NCBI RefSeq assembly: GCF_004363555.1
Contig: NZ_SNZJ01000007.1
Span: 147,598-211,597, forward strand
DNA: 64,000 nucleotides
Source of the DNA: Halomonas ventosae
GTDB lineage: Bacteria; Pseudomonadota; Gammaproteobacteria; Pseudomonadales; Halomonadaceae
Reading direction: 5' to 3'
Shown: positions 15,972-26,644 of the stretch, one piece after another
How positions within the stretch are numbered: the first letter of the stretch is position 1
Layout of the letters: each line of letters opens with the position of its first letter
Program-made: the position numbers and the translations under genes
The notes under the pieces: model-generated
Seen by the model: only the letters and a program-made list of their open reading frames with translations
What the model was told of the DNA's origin: nothing
Database searches by the model: none

Positions 15972-18236
15972 ATGAGCACGCTCTTCATCAGCCACAGCAG
16001 CCACGACGCCTCGGCGGCGAGAGAGATGGCGGCCTGGCTGCAGCAGCAGGGGCACCACTCCTTCTTCCTGGACTTCGATCCCGAACTCGGCATTCCTCCC
16101 GGACGCGACTGGGAGGCCGAGCTTTACCGGCACCTGCGGGCCTGCCAGGCACTGATCGTGCTGTGCAGCGAGTCGGCCATGGCATCCTGCTGGTGCCTCG
16201 CCGAGCTGAGCCATGCCCGGGCCCTCGGCAAGCGGATCTTCCCGGTGCGGATCGCGCCCTGCACCCTGCGTCCCCAGCTGGCCGAGTTGCAGGTGATCGA
16301 CCTGACCCGGGAGCCGGGACTGGGCTACGAGCGACTGGGCCGGGAACTGACCAGCGTCTTCGACTGGGATCGCAGCCGCCCTCCCTATCCCGGCCTGATG
16401 GCCTTCCAGGAGGTGGATGCCGCCATCTTCTTCGGCCGTGACGCCGAGATCCAGCAGTCGATGGACCGTCTCCACCAGCTGCGCGACTTCGGCGGGCCGC
16501 GGCTGCTGCTGTTCCTGGGGGCGTCGGGCAGCGGCAAGTCGTCGCTGGTGCGTGCCGGCCTCATGCCACGACTGCGGGCCGTTCCCGATGCCTGGACGGT
16601 GATTGGCCCGATTCGCCCCCGCGACCGGCCGCTCGACGAACTGGCGGTGCAGGTCGAGCGCGGCCTTGCCGCTGCCGGGGTGGACGTCGGGACACGGCCG
16701 CCACTGGCGACCCTGGCCGAGGCGGATCCCGGCGCCTTGAGCGAGCTTCAGCAGGCACTGAGACGCCATCCCGGCAGGGCTCACTCGACCCTGGTGCTGG
16801 TCATCGACCAGCTCGAGGAGCTGCTGTCGAGCTCGGCCCAGGCCGAGCAGTTCATGCGCATCGTGCGCCCCGTGCTGCAGGACACCAGCGCTCCGGTGCT
16901 GTGTATCGCCACCCTGCGCTCGGACTTTCTCGGTGCCCTCCAGGAGCATCCCGCCTGGCGTGACCTCTCCCTGGTCCCGGTGACGGTGGAGCCGCTGTCG
17001 GTGGAGGGGTTCTCGGCGGTGATCGAGGGGCCGGCGGAGCTCGCCGGCCTCGAGCTGGAACCCGGCCTGGTCCGGGCGATGGTGGCGGATACGGCCACCC
17101 AGGATGCCCTGCCGCTGCTGGCCTTCACCCTGCGTGAACTCTGGGAAACCGGAGGGGCCGACGGACGCCTCACCCTGGCCGAGTACCGTGACCGTCTTGG
17201 CGGGCTGCACGGCTCGGTGGCCAAGGCCGCCGAGGCGGTTCTCGCTGCCGCCGCGCCCTCCCGTGAGCAGCGCCGTGCCCTGCGAGCCGCCCTGTTCGAT
17301 CTGGTTCGCCTCGACGAGGAGGGGCGCTTCACGCGGCAGGTGGTGCCCTGGGAGACGCTGCCCGCCGCGAGCCACTCTCTGCTCGAGCGCTTCGTCCAGG
17401 CACGCCTGCTGATTGCCGGCAGCGATCACGGGGTGCGTACCCTGGAGGTCGCGCACGAGGCCCTGTTCCGGGTCTGGCGTCGGCTCAATCGCTGGCTGGA
17501 GGCCAATCGAGGGGCGCTGCGGACGCGGGATGCGCTGCGTCGCGCCGCCAGCGAATGGGAGGCCGCCGGGCGCCCCGGCGAGCTGCTGGTCCACCGGGGC
17601 AGCCGTCTGGACGGGGCCCTGGCGCTCACCACCGCGGCCTCCTTCGCCCTCGATGACACCGAGACCCGCTACCTCCAGGCATGTCGTCGGCGGGAGCGGC
17701 TGAAGCGTGGCTGGATCACCGCGGCCTGGGCTTCCCTGCTGTCGGCGGTGGTCGGTCTGACCTGGCTGGCCTGGTCGCTGCACCAGCAGGAGCGGGTCAC
17801 CCGGCAGGGGCTGGCCGACCTGCACTGGGCCAATGCGGTGAGCGCCCGCGACCGTGATGCGCGCCCTCTCAAGGCGAGCCACCACTTCATGCAGGTCGCG
17901 GAGCTGGCGCTGGACCCGCAGCGCGCCGCGAGCGCGTACTGGGCCGGCACCTGGCCGGGGGGCGGGCTCCGGCTGGCGGGCGCGGCGGATCTGGGTCCCG
18001 CGCTGATGATGGCCGACTTCGAGGCCGGCGGTGGCGCCCTGCGCCTGTGGAGCGGCGACGGCACCCGCCAGGCCTGGTCCTGGGACGATGCCGCGGCGAT
18101 GCCCGCCCTGTCGGCGGGGCGACACTGGATACAGACCTTTTCCCCGGGAGGGGAGCGCTGGGCGGATTCAACCGGTCGTCGCAACATCTCGAATTTGGAG
18201 GTGTTGCATGGGACGATCACGCGGCTGGGGCGCTGA
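15972..18236 (+). CDS. TIR - STAND NTPase protein, 5' part of an IS-split gene
   Basis: N-terminal TIR domain (about 1-130): starts LFISHSSHD, with the putative NADase glutamate Glu78 in CWCLAEL. Next an nSTAND1-type NTPase: entry motif PYPGLMAFQ...FFGRD (139-156), Walker A GASGSGKSS (183-191), Walker B LVLVIDQLEELL (Asp279). A helical region follows, with a predicted membrane helix at about 580-602, and then the start of a WD40 propeller (RLWSGDGTRQAWSW). Host sequence ends at residue 731-732; the last 22 or so codons come from the inserted IS and end at a stop at 18236. The reading frame resumes unbroken after the IS at 19607. TIR-STAND-WD40 proteins are candidate NAD-depleting immune sensors; here the sensor half is lost. 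Confidence 0.88.
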   Translation: MSTLFISHSSHDASAAREMAAWLQQQGHHSFFLDFDPELGIPPGRDWEAELYRHLRACQALIVLCSESAMASCWCLAELSHARALGKRIFPVRIAPCTLRPQLAELQVIDLTREPGLGYERLGRELTSVFDWDRSRPPYPGLMAFQEVDAAIFFGRDAEIQQSMDRLHQLRDFGGPRLLLFLGASGSGKSSLVRAGLMPRLRAVPDAWTVIGPIRPRDRPLDELAVQVERGLAAAGVDVGTRPPLATLAEADPGALSELQQALRRHPGRAHSTLVLVIDQLEELLSSSAQAEQFMRIVRPVLQDTSAPVLCIATLRSDFLGALQEHPAWRDLSLVPVTVEPLSVEGFSAVIEGPAELAGLELEPGLVRAMVADTATQDALPLLAFTLRELWETGGADGRLTLAEYRDRLGGLHGSVAKAAEAVLAAAAPSREQRRALRAALFDLVRLDEEGRFTRQVVPWETLPAASHSLLERFVQARLLIAGSDHGVRTLEVAHEALFRVWRRLNRWLEANRGALRTRDALRRAASEWEAAGRPGELLVHRGSRLDGALALTTAASFALDDTETRYLQACRRRERLKRGWITAAWASLLSAVVGLTWLAWSLHQQERVTRQGLADLHWANAVSARDRDARPLKASHHFMQVAELALDPQRAASAYWAGTWPGGGLRLAGAADLGPALMMADFEAGGGALRLWSGDGTRQAWSWDDAAAMPALSAGRHWIQTFSPGGERWADSTGRRNISNLEVLHGTITRLGR
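18167..18186 (+). repeat. Left terminal inverted repeat of the IS30 element
   Basis: TTCAACCGGTCGTCGCAACA; matches the right end (reverse complement) at 18 of 20 positions, differing only at the CC/GG pair in positions 6-7. Confidence 0.85.
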
Positions 18237-19581
18237 ACAGACGGGGCGGGCACCGATGCGTTCGCCTGGCCGGCCGGGCGTCAACCAGCGGGATGCGAAG
18301 CGCGCGTTCTGGAAGCGCATTGCAGAGGGACTTTCGAGTGAGGACGCAGCGTTGGCGTGTGGTGTATCGCAGCCAGTGGGACCGCGGTGGTTCCGCGAAG
18401 CGGGAGGGATGGCACCGGCCAACTTGGCGCCGCACTCAGGGCGTTATTTGTCGTTTGCGGAGCGCGAGGAACTGGCGCTGTTGCGGGCCCAGGGGCATGG
18501 GGTTCGCGAGATCGCTCGCTGTCTGGGGCGGTCGCCCTCGACTGTCTCGCGCGAGTTGCGCCGTAATGCTGCCACCCGGGGTGGGATGCTGGACTACCGG
18601 GCCACGGTCGCGCAGTGGAAAGCGGAGCGGGCCGCCAAACGGCCCAAGGTTGCCAAGCTCGTCAAGAACGACCGGCTTCAGGCATACGTGCAATCACGCC
18701 TCGCCGGCGTGGTGACCGATGCTGAGGGTAGGCCCATTCCCGGCCCCAATGTCCCCTGGAGGGGGCGGCGACATGGTCGCCGAGCCGATCGACGATGGGG
18801 GACCAGTTGGAGCCCCGAGCAGATCAGCCGGCGATTGCGGGTCGACTTTCCGGATGATGAGACGATGAGGCTCTCTCACGAGGCGATCTATCAAGCCCTC
18901 TATGTTCAAGGCCGCGGTGCGCTGCGCCGTGAATTATCCGCGTGTCTGCGCAGTGGCCGGGCGTTGCGGGTGCCGCGCGCCAGGAGTCGGCAACGAGGCA
19001 AGCACTTTATCTCGCCCGAGGTGATGATCAGCCAGCGCCCAGCGGAGGTCGCCGATCGTGCCGTCCCCGGCCACTGGGAGGGTGACCTGATCATCGGTCT
19101 GAACAGCTCGGCGATCGGCACCCTCGTTGAACGCACGACCCGGTTCACGTTGCTGCTGCACTTGCCGCCCATGCCTGATCATGGGTCCAGTGCCAGAACC
19201 AAGAACGGGCCAGCATTGGCCGGTCACGGAGCCGAGGCTGTTCGCGATGCCATTGCCACCAAGATCGCGATGCTGCCCGAACAGCTGCGCAGATCGCTGA
19301 CCTGGGACCAAGGCGCGGAACTGGCTCAACACGCGCAGCTACGGATCGCTACTGGTCTGGCGATCTACTTCTGTGACCCCCACAGTCCTTGGCAGCGTGG
19401 GACCAACGAGAACACCAATGGTCTGCTGCGCCAATACTTCCCCAAGGGGACCGACATCAGCAGGTATTCTGAAAATGAGCTTGACGCTGTTGCGGCTACC
19501 CTCAACAGCAGACCCCGAAAAACACTGGATTGGAAAACACCTGCTGAAGCTCTCAAAGAACTATTATCCTTGGCGTCATAA
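18208..19581 (+). CDS. IS30-family transposase
   Basis: A 457-aa DDE transposase. The N-terminal half has helix-turn-helix regions: KRAFWKRIAEGLSSEDAALACGVS and the IS30 hallmark LSFAEREELALLRAQGHGVREIARCLGRSPSTVSRELRRNA. The catalytic acidic residues lie in GHWEGDLIIG, LTWDQGAE and the NENTNGLLRQYFPKGTD block, which is diagnostic of IS30. The ATG at 18208 has GGAG eight bases upstream (18197-18200); the open frame runs further upstream into the host gene but that part is not transposase. All domains appear intact, so the element may be active. Confidence 0.95.
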   Translation: MGRSRGWGAEQTGRAPMRSPGRPGVNQRDAKRAFWKRIAEGLSSEDAALACGVSQPVGPRWFREAGGMAPANLAPHSGRYLSFAEREELALLRAQGHGVREIARCLGRSPSTVSRELRRNAATRGGMLDYRATVAQWKAERAAKRPKVAKLVKNDRLQAYVQSRLAGVVTDAEGRPIPGPNVPWRGRRHGRRADRRWGTSWSPEQISRRLRVDFPDDETMRLSHEAIYQALYVQGRGALRRELSACLRSGRALRVPRARSRQRGKHFISPEVMISQRPAEVADRAVPGHWEGDLIIGLNSSAIGTLVERTTRFTLLLHLPPMPDHGSSARTKNGPALAGHGAEAVRDAIATKIAMLPEQLRRSLTWDQGAELAQHAQLRIATGLAIYFCDPHSPWQRGTNENTNGLLRQYFPKGTDISRYSENELDAVAATLNSRPRKTLDWKTPAEALKELLSLAS

Positions 19582-19586
19582 GCCAG

Positions 19587-19606
19587 TGTTGCGACGACCC
19601 CTTGAA
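19587..19606 (-). repeat. Right terminal inverted repeat of the IS30 element
   Basis: Reverse complement reads TTCAAGGGGTCGTCGCAACA, matching the left repeat at 18 of 20 positions. Confidence 0.85.
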
Positions 19607-21677
19607 CCTAAGCTGGGAGCGCCGATTCGTCCTGCATGACGACAACGGGCAGGCCGAGATACGTGACCGGCGCAGCGGGGCCCTGCTGGCCCAACTGCCG
19701 CCGGCGGTGGACCGGGTGTGGATCGGCGGGACCGACGAGACCCTGGCGGTGACCACGACCCCGGCCGGCGATACCCGGATCTGGCACCTGGCCAGTGGCG
19801 AATCCCACCAGGGCTGGCGCCATGCTGCCGGCCTTGCCGGGGTGGCCATCTCGCCGGACGGGGCGCGCCTGCTGTTCTGGACCCGAGACGGGGAGGCCGT
19901 GCTCTGGCGTGTCGACGGCGCCAGGGTCGAGGCACGCCATGACGGGGGGATCGTCGGTGGGACGCTCGGACGCCGGCCGCACGAGGTCGTGCTCTGGAAC
20001 CGCGATGGCCGGCTGTGGCTGCCCGAGATGTCGGACTTCGCGCCGGTCGCCGCGGAGGGGGGACGCTGCAGCCCGAGCGCCATCGGGGCCCGGTTCCTCG
20101 ATGTGCAGCGTCACCTGCTGGTCTGGAACCATGGCGCCTGCGGCACCGCCCGCCTGTGGGATCTCGAGGCGCAGCGTGCCGTCGGCGCGGTGATCCGCCA
20201 CCGGGATGAACTCGCCCCTCCCGTACTGCAGGGGGACCGCCTCGTCACCTGGAGCCCGGCAGGCGGGCCTGCCCGGCTCTGGCAGGCAGGCAGCGGCGAG
20301 CCGGTGGCGACCCTCGACGGCCCGGTGGCCGCGGCCCGTTTCCTCCGCGATGATGCCTTGCTGACCTGGGGGGGAAGCGAGCTGCGGCTCTGGTCGAGCC
20401 AAGACGGCGAACCCCTGGGGCTGCCGCTGCGGCATGCGGCGCGGGTCGGGGAGGCGTCCGTCAGCGAGGATGGACAGCACCTGCTCAGTCGGGACGCTGA
20501 AGGCAGCCTGCGCCTCTGGCAGTTGCCCTCCCGGCGGACCGCGACGACGTGGCGGTTACCGGCCGTCGTGCTCGATGCCACCCTGGTACCGGGCGAGGCG
20601 ACGGTGAGAGCCGTCACCCTGGACGGGCGGCTGCACGTCTGGCCGACGGCCAGCGAGGCGGCACCGGAGAGCCGCCTGCTTGATGCCCAGGCCGTCTACG
20701 CGGCCTTTGCCCCCGGTGGGCAACGCCTCATGACCGCCAGCGCCGATGGCGAGGTGCGCCTGTGGAGCTGGGAGGAGGGGGGCTTCCGGGCGCTGGCCTC
20801 GCCCGGTGGAACCCCGGGTGATGATCCGGTGGCCGGCGTGGCGTGGAGTCCCGACGCCGACCGGCTGCTGTTCTGGGGGGAGCAGGGCTGTATCGCCTGG
20901 CTGTGGCGAGTCGGCAGCGCCCGCACGGTGGCGATCGCGCATGGCGATGAGGTGGGATGTCGTCTGCGCGGTGCGACCTTTGCCGCCGGTCAGGACAGCG
21001 TGCTGACCTGGGGGGAGGATCGCCGCCTGCGGCGGTGGAACGTCGAGTCACCGGTGCCGACGGCCCCCCTCGTCGAGGGCGTGCTGGTCCGCCATGCCGA
21101 GCTCGATGGCGGGCGGCTGCTGGTCGCCGGCGACGATGGTGTCGTGCGCCTGACCCCCTGGCCGGAGGCCGGCGAGGTCGAGACGCGCTTCCCGCACGAT
21201 GCCGTCCAGGGTGCTCGACGGCACGCGGAAACCGGACGCCTGCTGAGCTGGGGAGGCGGCACGGTGCGGATCTGGGAGACCGACAGCCGCACCCTGCTGG
21301 CCTCCCTGGCCCACGAGGGCGATATTGTCGGTGCCGCCTTCACTCCCGAGGGGGAGCGAGTGCTCAGCTGGCAGCGTGAGGGCCGCGTGCGGCTCTGGGA
21401 TGCGGTCAGCGGGCACCCCCTGACACCCGCGTTACAAGGTGCCGGCCGCACCCCGCCGGCGATCGATGTCGATTTCACGGCGAAGGCGCAACGGCTGCTG
21501 GTCACCTCGGGCGAGGGCGTCACTCTCTGGCAGCTGCCGCCAGTCTCGCCGCCGCCGTCGCGGCCGGCCCTGCATCATCAGGGGTTGACCGGTACCCGGC
21601 TCACCGCCCCGGGAGAGGTCGAGGTACTGTCGGCAGCAGCCTGGCGGGAACGCTCGGCCGAGCTTGCCGCGCGATGA
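19607..21677 (+). pseudogene. WD40 beta-propeller region, 3' part of the split TIR-STAND gene
   Basis: About 690 codons of repeated WD40-type blades without a start of their own. Recurrent units end in a tryptophan or leucine-tryptophan pair: LRLWSSQDGEPLGLPL, LRLWQLPSR, VRLWSWEEGG, WLWRVGSART, VRIWETDSRT, VRLWDAVSGH. The frame is the same as that of the 5' part, so excision of the IS would restore a protein of roughly 1,420 aa with perhaps two seven-bladed propellers. A TTG at 19602 inside the right inverted repeat could in principle initiate, but no ribosome-binding site is apparent. In intact relatives this region is taken to be the ligand sensor. No frameshift or stop is seen inside, suggesting recent disruption. 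Confidence 0.85.
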
Positions 21678-21703
21678 CCGACGGCAGCCCCGAGTGCGGT
21701 CGC

Positions 21704-22741
21704 TCAGGGCGAGACATCGACGCGCGAGTCCGACCAGACGGTCAGCCAGCCTCGTGTCGGTGCCCAGGCGCGGATCTTCAGGCGGTGCGTTCCCGTGGAG
21801 ATGCGCTGGCCGGCGTCGCGCCCATCCCACTGCCGTGGCTCGATACTGCGTCCGGCGCTCACCCCGTCGTCGATGGGTTCCTCGTCGACGAAGAAGTGGC
21901 GCTCGCCATCCTCGGCCGGCTCCACGCGCATGAAGTCGGCCATGGCACTGGGGAAGTCGGAGTGCGAGAAGAACCGGTAGGAGGCCTGCTCGCGCGCCTG
22001 GGCACGGATCAGGCGCGGCAGGAAGGATACCTCCTCGATGGCCACCGAGCCCACGGCGCGGGGCCCGCAGCCGAGGGCCAGTACGCGGAACGAGGGCGCG
22101 GTCCGCTCGCCGCTCATGTCGGTGGCGGTCACGGCAATGGCGGCGGGGCGCTCGCTGTCGCCGAAGGCCGGTGGCAGTCGGAACTGCAGCCGGTGGTGCC
22201 CCGTCTCGTGCGCGCCGAACGGGAAGCGCAGGGTGTAGATGTCGGGCACCCCCCGGGCGCTGATGCGCAGCGTGACGATAACCGGCTGGTCGTGAACAAA
22301 GTCGAGCACGAAAGGCCAATTGCCCTGCACCATGCCCATGGCCGCAAAGGCGCTGGTGTTGTACAAGGGGGCGAATTCCGGGCCTTGCTGCTGCAGCGTC
22401 ACCAGCTTGTCACGCTCGTCCGCGGTGGGTTGCTGTGCCGCCTGACGGCGCTCCCGCAGCCAGCGAACCAGCAGTACCGTTGCCGCGGCGCCGGCCACGA
22501 TGGCCGGTACCGTCCAGTCGCTGCCGTCATCTCCTCCCGAGTCTCCGGTCGTTTCCGGTTCGTCCGGGGGGAGGGGATCGTAGGGCGAGACATCGTCCTG
22601 GCTGCTGTCGTCGGGGAGGGTGGAATAGCGCTGGGCAGTCCACTCCTGCGCCGTGGCCAAGGGGGAAACAGCCAGCGCAACGGCAAGCAGGCAAGCGACG
22701 AGCCGCTTGAAGGGGCGAGGGGGCGGGGTGAGCATGGCCAT
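21704..22741 (-). CDS. Exported or membrane-anchored protein of unknown family
   Basis: A 345-aa protein with a signal peptide (ACLLAVALAVSPLATAQ), an acidic Asp/Pro/Gly-rich linker (about 40-72), a predicted membrane helix (VPAIVAGAAATVLLVRW, about 75-91) and a C-terminal domain of about 250 aa rich in beta strands, which I cannot assign. Segments such as TLRFPFGAHETGHHRLQFRLP and GTHRLKIRAWAPTRGWLTVW suggest beta-sandwich modules. The ATG at 22741 follows AGGGGA at good distance. It begins 10 bases after the glycine-zipper lipoprotein stop, so the two form an operon, tail-to-tail with the WD40 gene. A role in the same locus is only an inference. Confidence 0.75.
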   Translation of the reverse strand: MAMLTPPPRPFKRLVACLLAVALAVSPLATAQEWTAQRYSTLPDDSSQDDVSPYDPLPPDEPETTGDSGGDDGSDWTVPAIVAGAAATVLLVRWLRERRQAAQQPTADERDKLVTLQQQGPEFAPLYNTSAFAAMGMVQGNWPFVLDFVHDQPVIVTLRISARGVPDIYTLRFPFGAHETGHHRLQFRLPPAFGDSERPAAIAVTATDMSGERTAPSFRVLALGCGPRAVGSVAIEEVSFLPRLIRAQAREQASYRFFSHSDFPSAMADFMRVEPAEDGERHFFVDEEPIDDGVSAGRSIEPRQWDGRDAGQRISTGTHRLKIRAWAPTRGWLTVWSDSRVDVSP

Positions 22742-22751
22742 GGTCGTTCCC

Positions 22752-23228
22752 CTAGACCGAGGTCCACGCCTGGTCGTCCGGGCGTCGGCAGGCCGTCCCC
22801 TCGGTGCTGCGTGGCTCGCCGTCGACCATGACCTGCATCTCGAAGTCGCGGCACTGCTGGTCACCCTGATTGTAGGGGGCCTGCGGTGTCATGGTGTAGA
22901 CGTTGCCGGTCTCCGGGTTGCTCCAGCTCCGAGACTCGCCGGTCGGGGTCTCGTCGAGGACCGTGCTCATTTCCCGACGGTCCTCGCAGGTCAGCCGTAT
23001 GCCGATTTCCCGACCGATCCAGGCCCCGAGCCCGGCACCGACGATGGTGGCGGCGGTCCGTCCGGAGCCGCTGCCCACCTGTGAACCGAGAACGCCACCG
23101 ATGACGGCACCCAGGCCGGTGCTGATCCCTTCGCAACGGCTGGAGTCGACCGTCTGGCAAGCGCCGAGCAGCAGGCTCAGCAGCAGGATGAACGCCAGGC
23201 GCAACATGCTCGAAGGGGAAAGTGCCAT
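22752..23228 (-). CDS. Glycine-zipper outer-membrane lipoprotein
   Basis: A 158-aa lipoprotein: hydrophobic signal and lipobox LGAC with lipidated Cys24. The next 45 residues form a glycine zipper of alternating small residues (GLGAVIGGVLGSQVG, ATIVGAGLGAWIGREIG), as in the 17-kDa surface antigen/SlyB family. The C-terminal part has the family-like RSWSNPETGNVYTMTPQAPY and a pair of cysteines (QQCRDFE, GTACRRPDD). Glycine-zipper helices pack in membranes and in some proteins form pores. The gene heads a two-gene minus-strand operon and is divergent from the SLATT gene across about 195 bases. Confidence 0.85.
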   Translation of the reverse strand: MALSPSSMLRLAFILLLSLLLGACQTVDSSRCEGISTGLGAVIGGVLGSQVGSGSGRTAATIVGAGLGAWIGREIGIRLTCEDRREMSTVLDETPTGESRSWSNPETGNVYTMTPQAPYNQGDQQCRDFEMQVMVDGEPRSTEGTACRRPDDQAWTSV

Positions 23229-23423
23229 GCTGGCCTCCCGTTGGGTGGCGCCTCCTCTCGGCGACGGCCTGCCCCGTGATCGATGAGGCCTGAGCGACAT
23301 TCCGGGGCAGGCCCCATGCCCCTATCTGCAGTATTGCACTCCCCTCGCACTTGCTCCATGTCGGAGAGCCCGGGCTGCTATCTTGGGTGTCAGGGGTGCC
23401 GTCGCACCCCATGGGCAGGGGCG

Positions 23424-23951
23424 ATGGCCAACGGAGGCGAGGTGGACGATCCCGGTATCAGCGGTGGTGGCGAGGTACCTGACGCTGAGGCGGCCCGGGT
23501 CGCCGCTGCCCTGCGCGAGCGCCCCGAGTGGCTACGCCTGGAAGACCAGCTCGCCTGGTATGGACAGCGCAGTCGATATTGCCGGCGTTGGCACAAGCGC
23601 CTGCGCCTGCTGCAGGTGGTGTTCGCGGCTACCATCCCGGTGCTCTCCATGGCCGATTCGCCGCTCTTTCGTTGGCTGACGGCAGTGCTCGGGGCCTCGA
23701 TCGCGGTTCTCGAGGCCATCGAGCAGATCAATCAGTTCGGCCCGCTGTGGATCCAGTACCGTGGCACGGCCGAGCAGTTGAAGCATGAGAAGTACCTGTT
23801 GCTTGCCGGCGCGGGCCCCTATCGTGACCTGGAGCGCGCCGAGGCGTTGTGCCTGCTCGCGGAACGGGTGGAGGAGCGGGTGTCCAGCGAGCATGCCCGC
23901 TGGGTGCGTGCCGCCGAGAAGAGCGTGGCTCCCCGCAAGGACGACAAGTAG
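23424..23951 (+). CDS. SLATT-type (DUF4231) two-TM protein
   Basis: A 175-aa protein with two adjacent predicted membrane helices (about 59-77 and 82-100) flanked by charged helices: LEDQLAWYGQRSRYCRRWHKRL before and EQINQFGPLWIQYRGTAEQLKHEKYLLLAGAGPYRD after. That pattern, including the W-x-x-Y-R-x-T-A-E-x-L-K-x-E segment, is the DUF4231/SLATT signature. SLATT domains are predicted membrane effectors of prokaryotic conflict systems, often beside TIR, SMODS or SLOG genes. The start at 23424 follows AGGGG; longer in-frame starts exist but add a poorly conserved leader. It is 24 bases upstream of an ABC exporter. The link to the TIR-STAND gene is by proximity only. Confidence 0.82.
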   Translation: MANGGEVDDPGISGGGEVPDAEAARVAAALRERPEWLRLEDQLAWYGQRSRYCRRWHKRLRLLQVVFAATIPVLSMADSPLFRWLTAVLGASIAVLEAIEQINQFGPLWIQYRGTAEQLKHEKYLLLAGAGPYRDLERAEALCLLAERVEERVSSEHARWVRAAEKSVAPRKDDK

Positions 23952-23975
23952 GTGTGTCAACCCACCGGTGATGCC

Positions 23976-25844
<1,869 letters not shown>

Positions 25845-25852
25845 GCGCTGCG

Positions 25853-26467
25853 CTATCGGGCCATGCCGCCCTCGGGCCGGTAGAACAGGAACTCCCCCGT
25901 CTCGGCGGTGCGGGGATAGACGCTGGCCCAGTCGGGCGACACCGTCCGGTGGTGGAAATAGAGGGCGCCCCCGGTGTGGTCGGCCAGTTCCAGGTTGATC
26001 GCCTGTCGGGCGACCTCCCTGGCGGCCTCGTAGGCCTCGGGCTCCACGACCTCGTCTGGGCGGCCATCGCACCACCAGGAGAACTGGCAGGGCGGCTGCT
26101 CGGAGCCCTCGGTGACCACTTCGCAGATCGAGTTGGGGAAGCCCTCGTGGGCGAGCCGGTTCATGACGACGTTGGCGACGGCCTCCATGTCGCGGCCGGG
26201 CACGCCCTTGGCCTCCCAGTAGATGCTGCGCGCCAGGCAGGTGATCGGCTCCTCCAGCGGGTCGCTGCCCGCCGGATCCACCGCCTGCACCTCCTGTTCG
26301 GTGATCGGCTCGTCGGGCGGGGTGGCAGTGGCATCGGGGGCGACGACCCGCTCCAGCACCTCGGCCTTGGCGGCGGCGGCCTCCGCCGGGTCTTCCGGCT
26401 CGGCAAGGGCCCAACCGCCGGCGAGCAGCAGGGCCGGCAACGCGGCGGTGACCCATGGGCGGTGCAT
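25853..26467 (-). CDS. SleB-type cell wall hydrolase
   Basis: A 204-aa exported protein with a signal peptide (cleavage near GWALA) and a C-terminal Hydrolase_2/SleB domain: ITCLARSIYWEAKGVPGRDMEAVANVVMNR with the catalytic-position Glu, PNSICEVV, CQFSWWCDG and GALYFHHRTVSPDW. In other bacteria such enzymes cleave peptidoglycan as lytic transglycosylases or amidases. The low-complexity Ala/Glu/Pro stretch at 24-70 is a linker. The ATG at 26467 gives the signal peptide. It ends 8 bases from the convergent ABC gene. Confidence 0.88.
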   Translation of the reverse strand: MHRPWVTAALPALLLAGGWALAEPEDPAEAAAAKAEVLERVVAPDATATPPDEPITEQEVQAVDPAGSDPLEEPITCLARSIYWEAKGVPGRDMEAVANVVMNRLAHEGFPNSICEVVTEGSEQPPCQFSWWCDGRPDEVVEPEAYEAAREVARQAINLELADHTGGALYFHHRTVSPDWASVYPRTAETGEFLFYRPEGGMAR

Positions 26468-26608
26468 GGCCGTACCTCTCGCGATCAATGGCGTCGGGCT
26501 CGCCGTGCCGGGGCGGGACATCGGGTGCCGGCAGGGACGGTCGGCGCGGGGTGGGGAACCGTTACAGTATAGCCTGCCGCCGCCCGACGAGGCCGCGGGG
26601 CGAAAGGG

Positions 26609-26640
26609 GCCCGGGCCGGCGTCATGCTGCCGGCCCGGGC
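26609..26640 (-). terminator. Hairpin terminator after the flavoenzyme gene
   Basis: Perfect 12-bp stem (GCCCGGGCCGGC with its complement), 8-base loop, just past the stop of the minus-strand oxidoreductase at 26645. Read on the minus strand it is followed by CCCCTTTCG, a weak T tract. Confidence 0.65.
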
Positions 26641-26644
26641 GGGA

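Larger units (their letters stand above)
18167..19606 (+). mobile_element. IS30-family insertion sequence
   Basis: A 1440-bp element (outer end of left inverted repeat to outer end of right one) carrying one transposase gene and inserted in the WD40-coding part of the TIR-STAND gene. Removing 18167-19606 joins the two halves in frame. I could not find the short target duplication expected for IS30 elements: the left flank ends GGA and the right begins CCT. The true ends may differ by a base or two, or the locus may have changed since insertion. The last part of the element has visibly more A and T than its surroundings, consistent with recent arrival. Confidence 0.88.

Noticed and set aside
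15597..18125. Long open frame antisense to the TIR-STAND gene (over 800 codons)
   Set aside because: Its composition is that of a GC-rich shadow frame, it has no recognisable domain, and the sense frame has clear TIR and STAND motifs.
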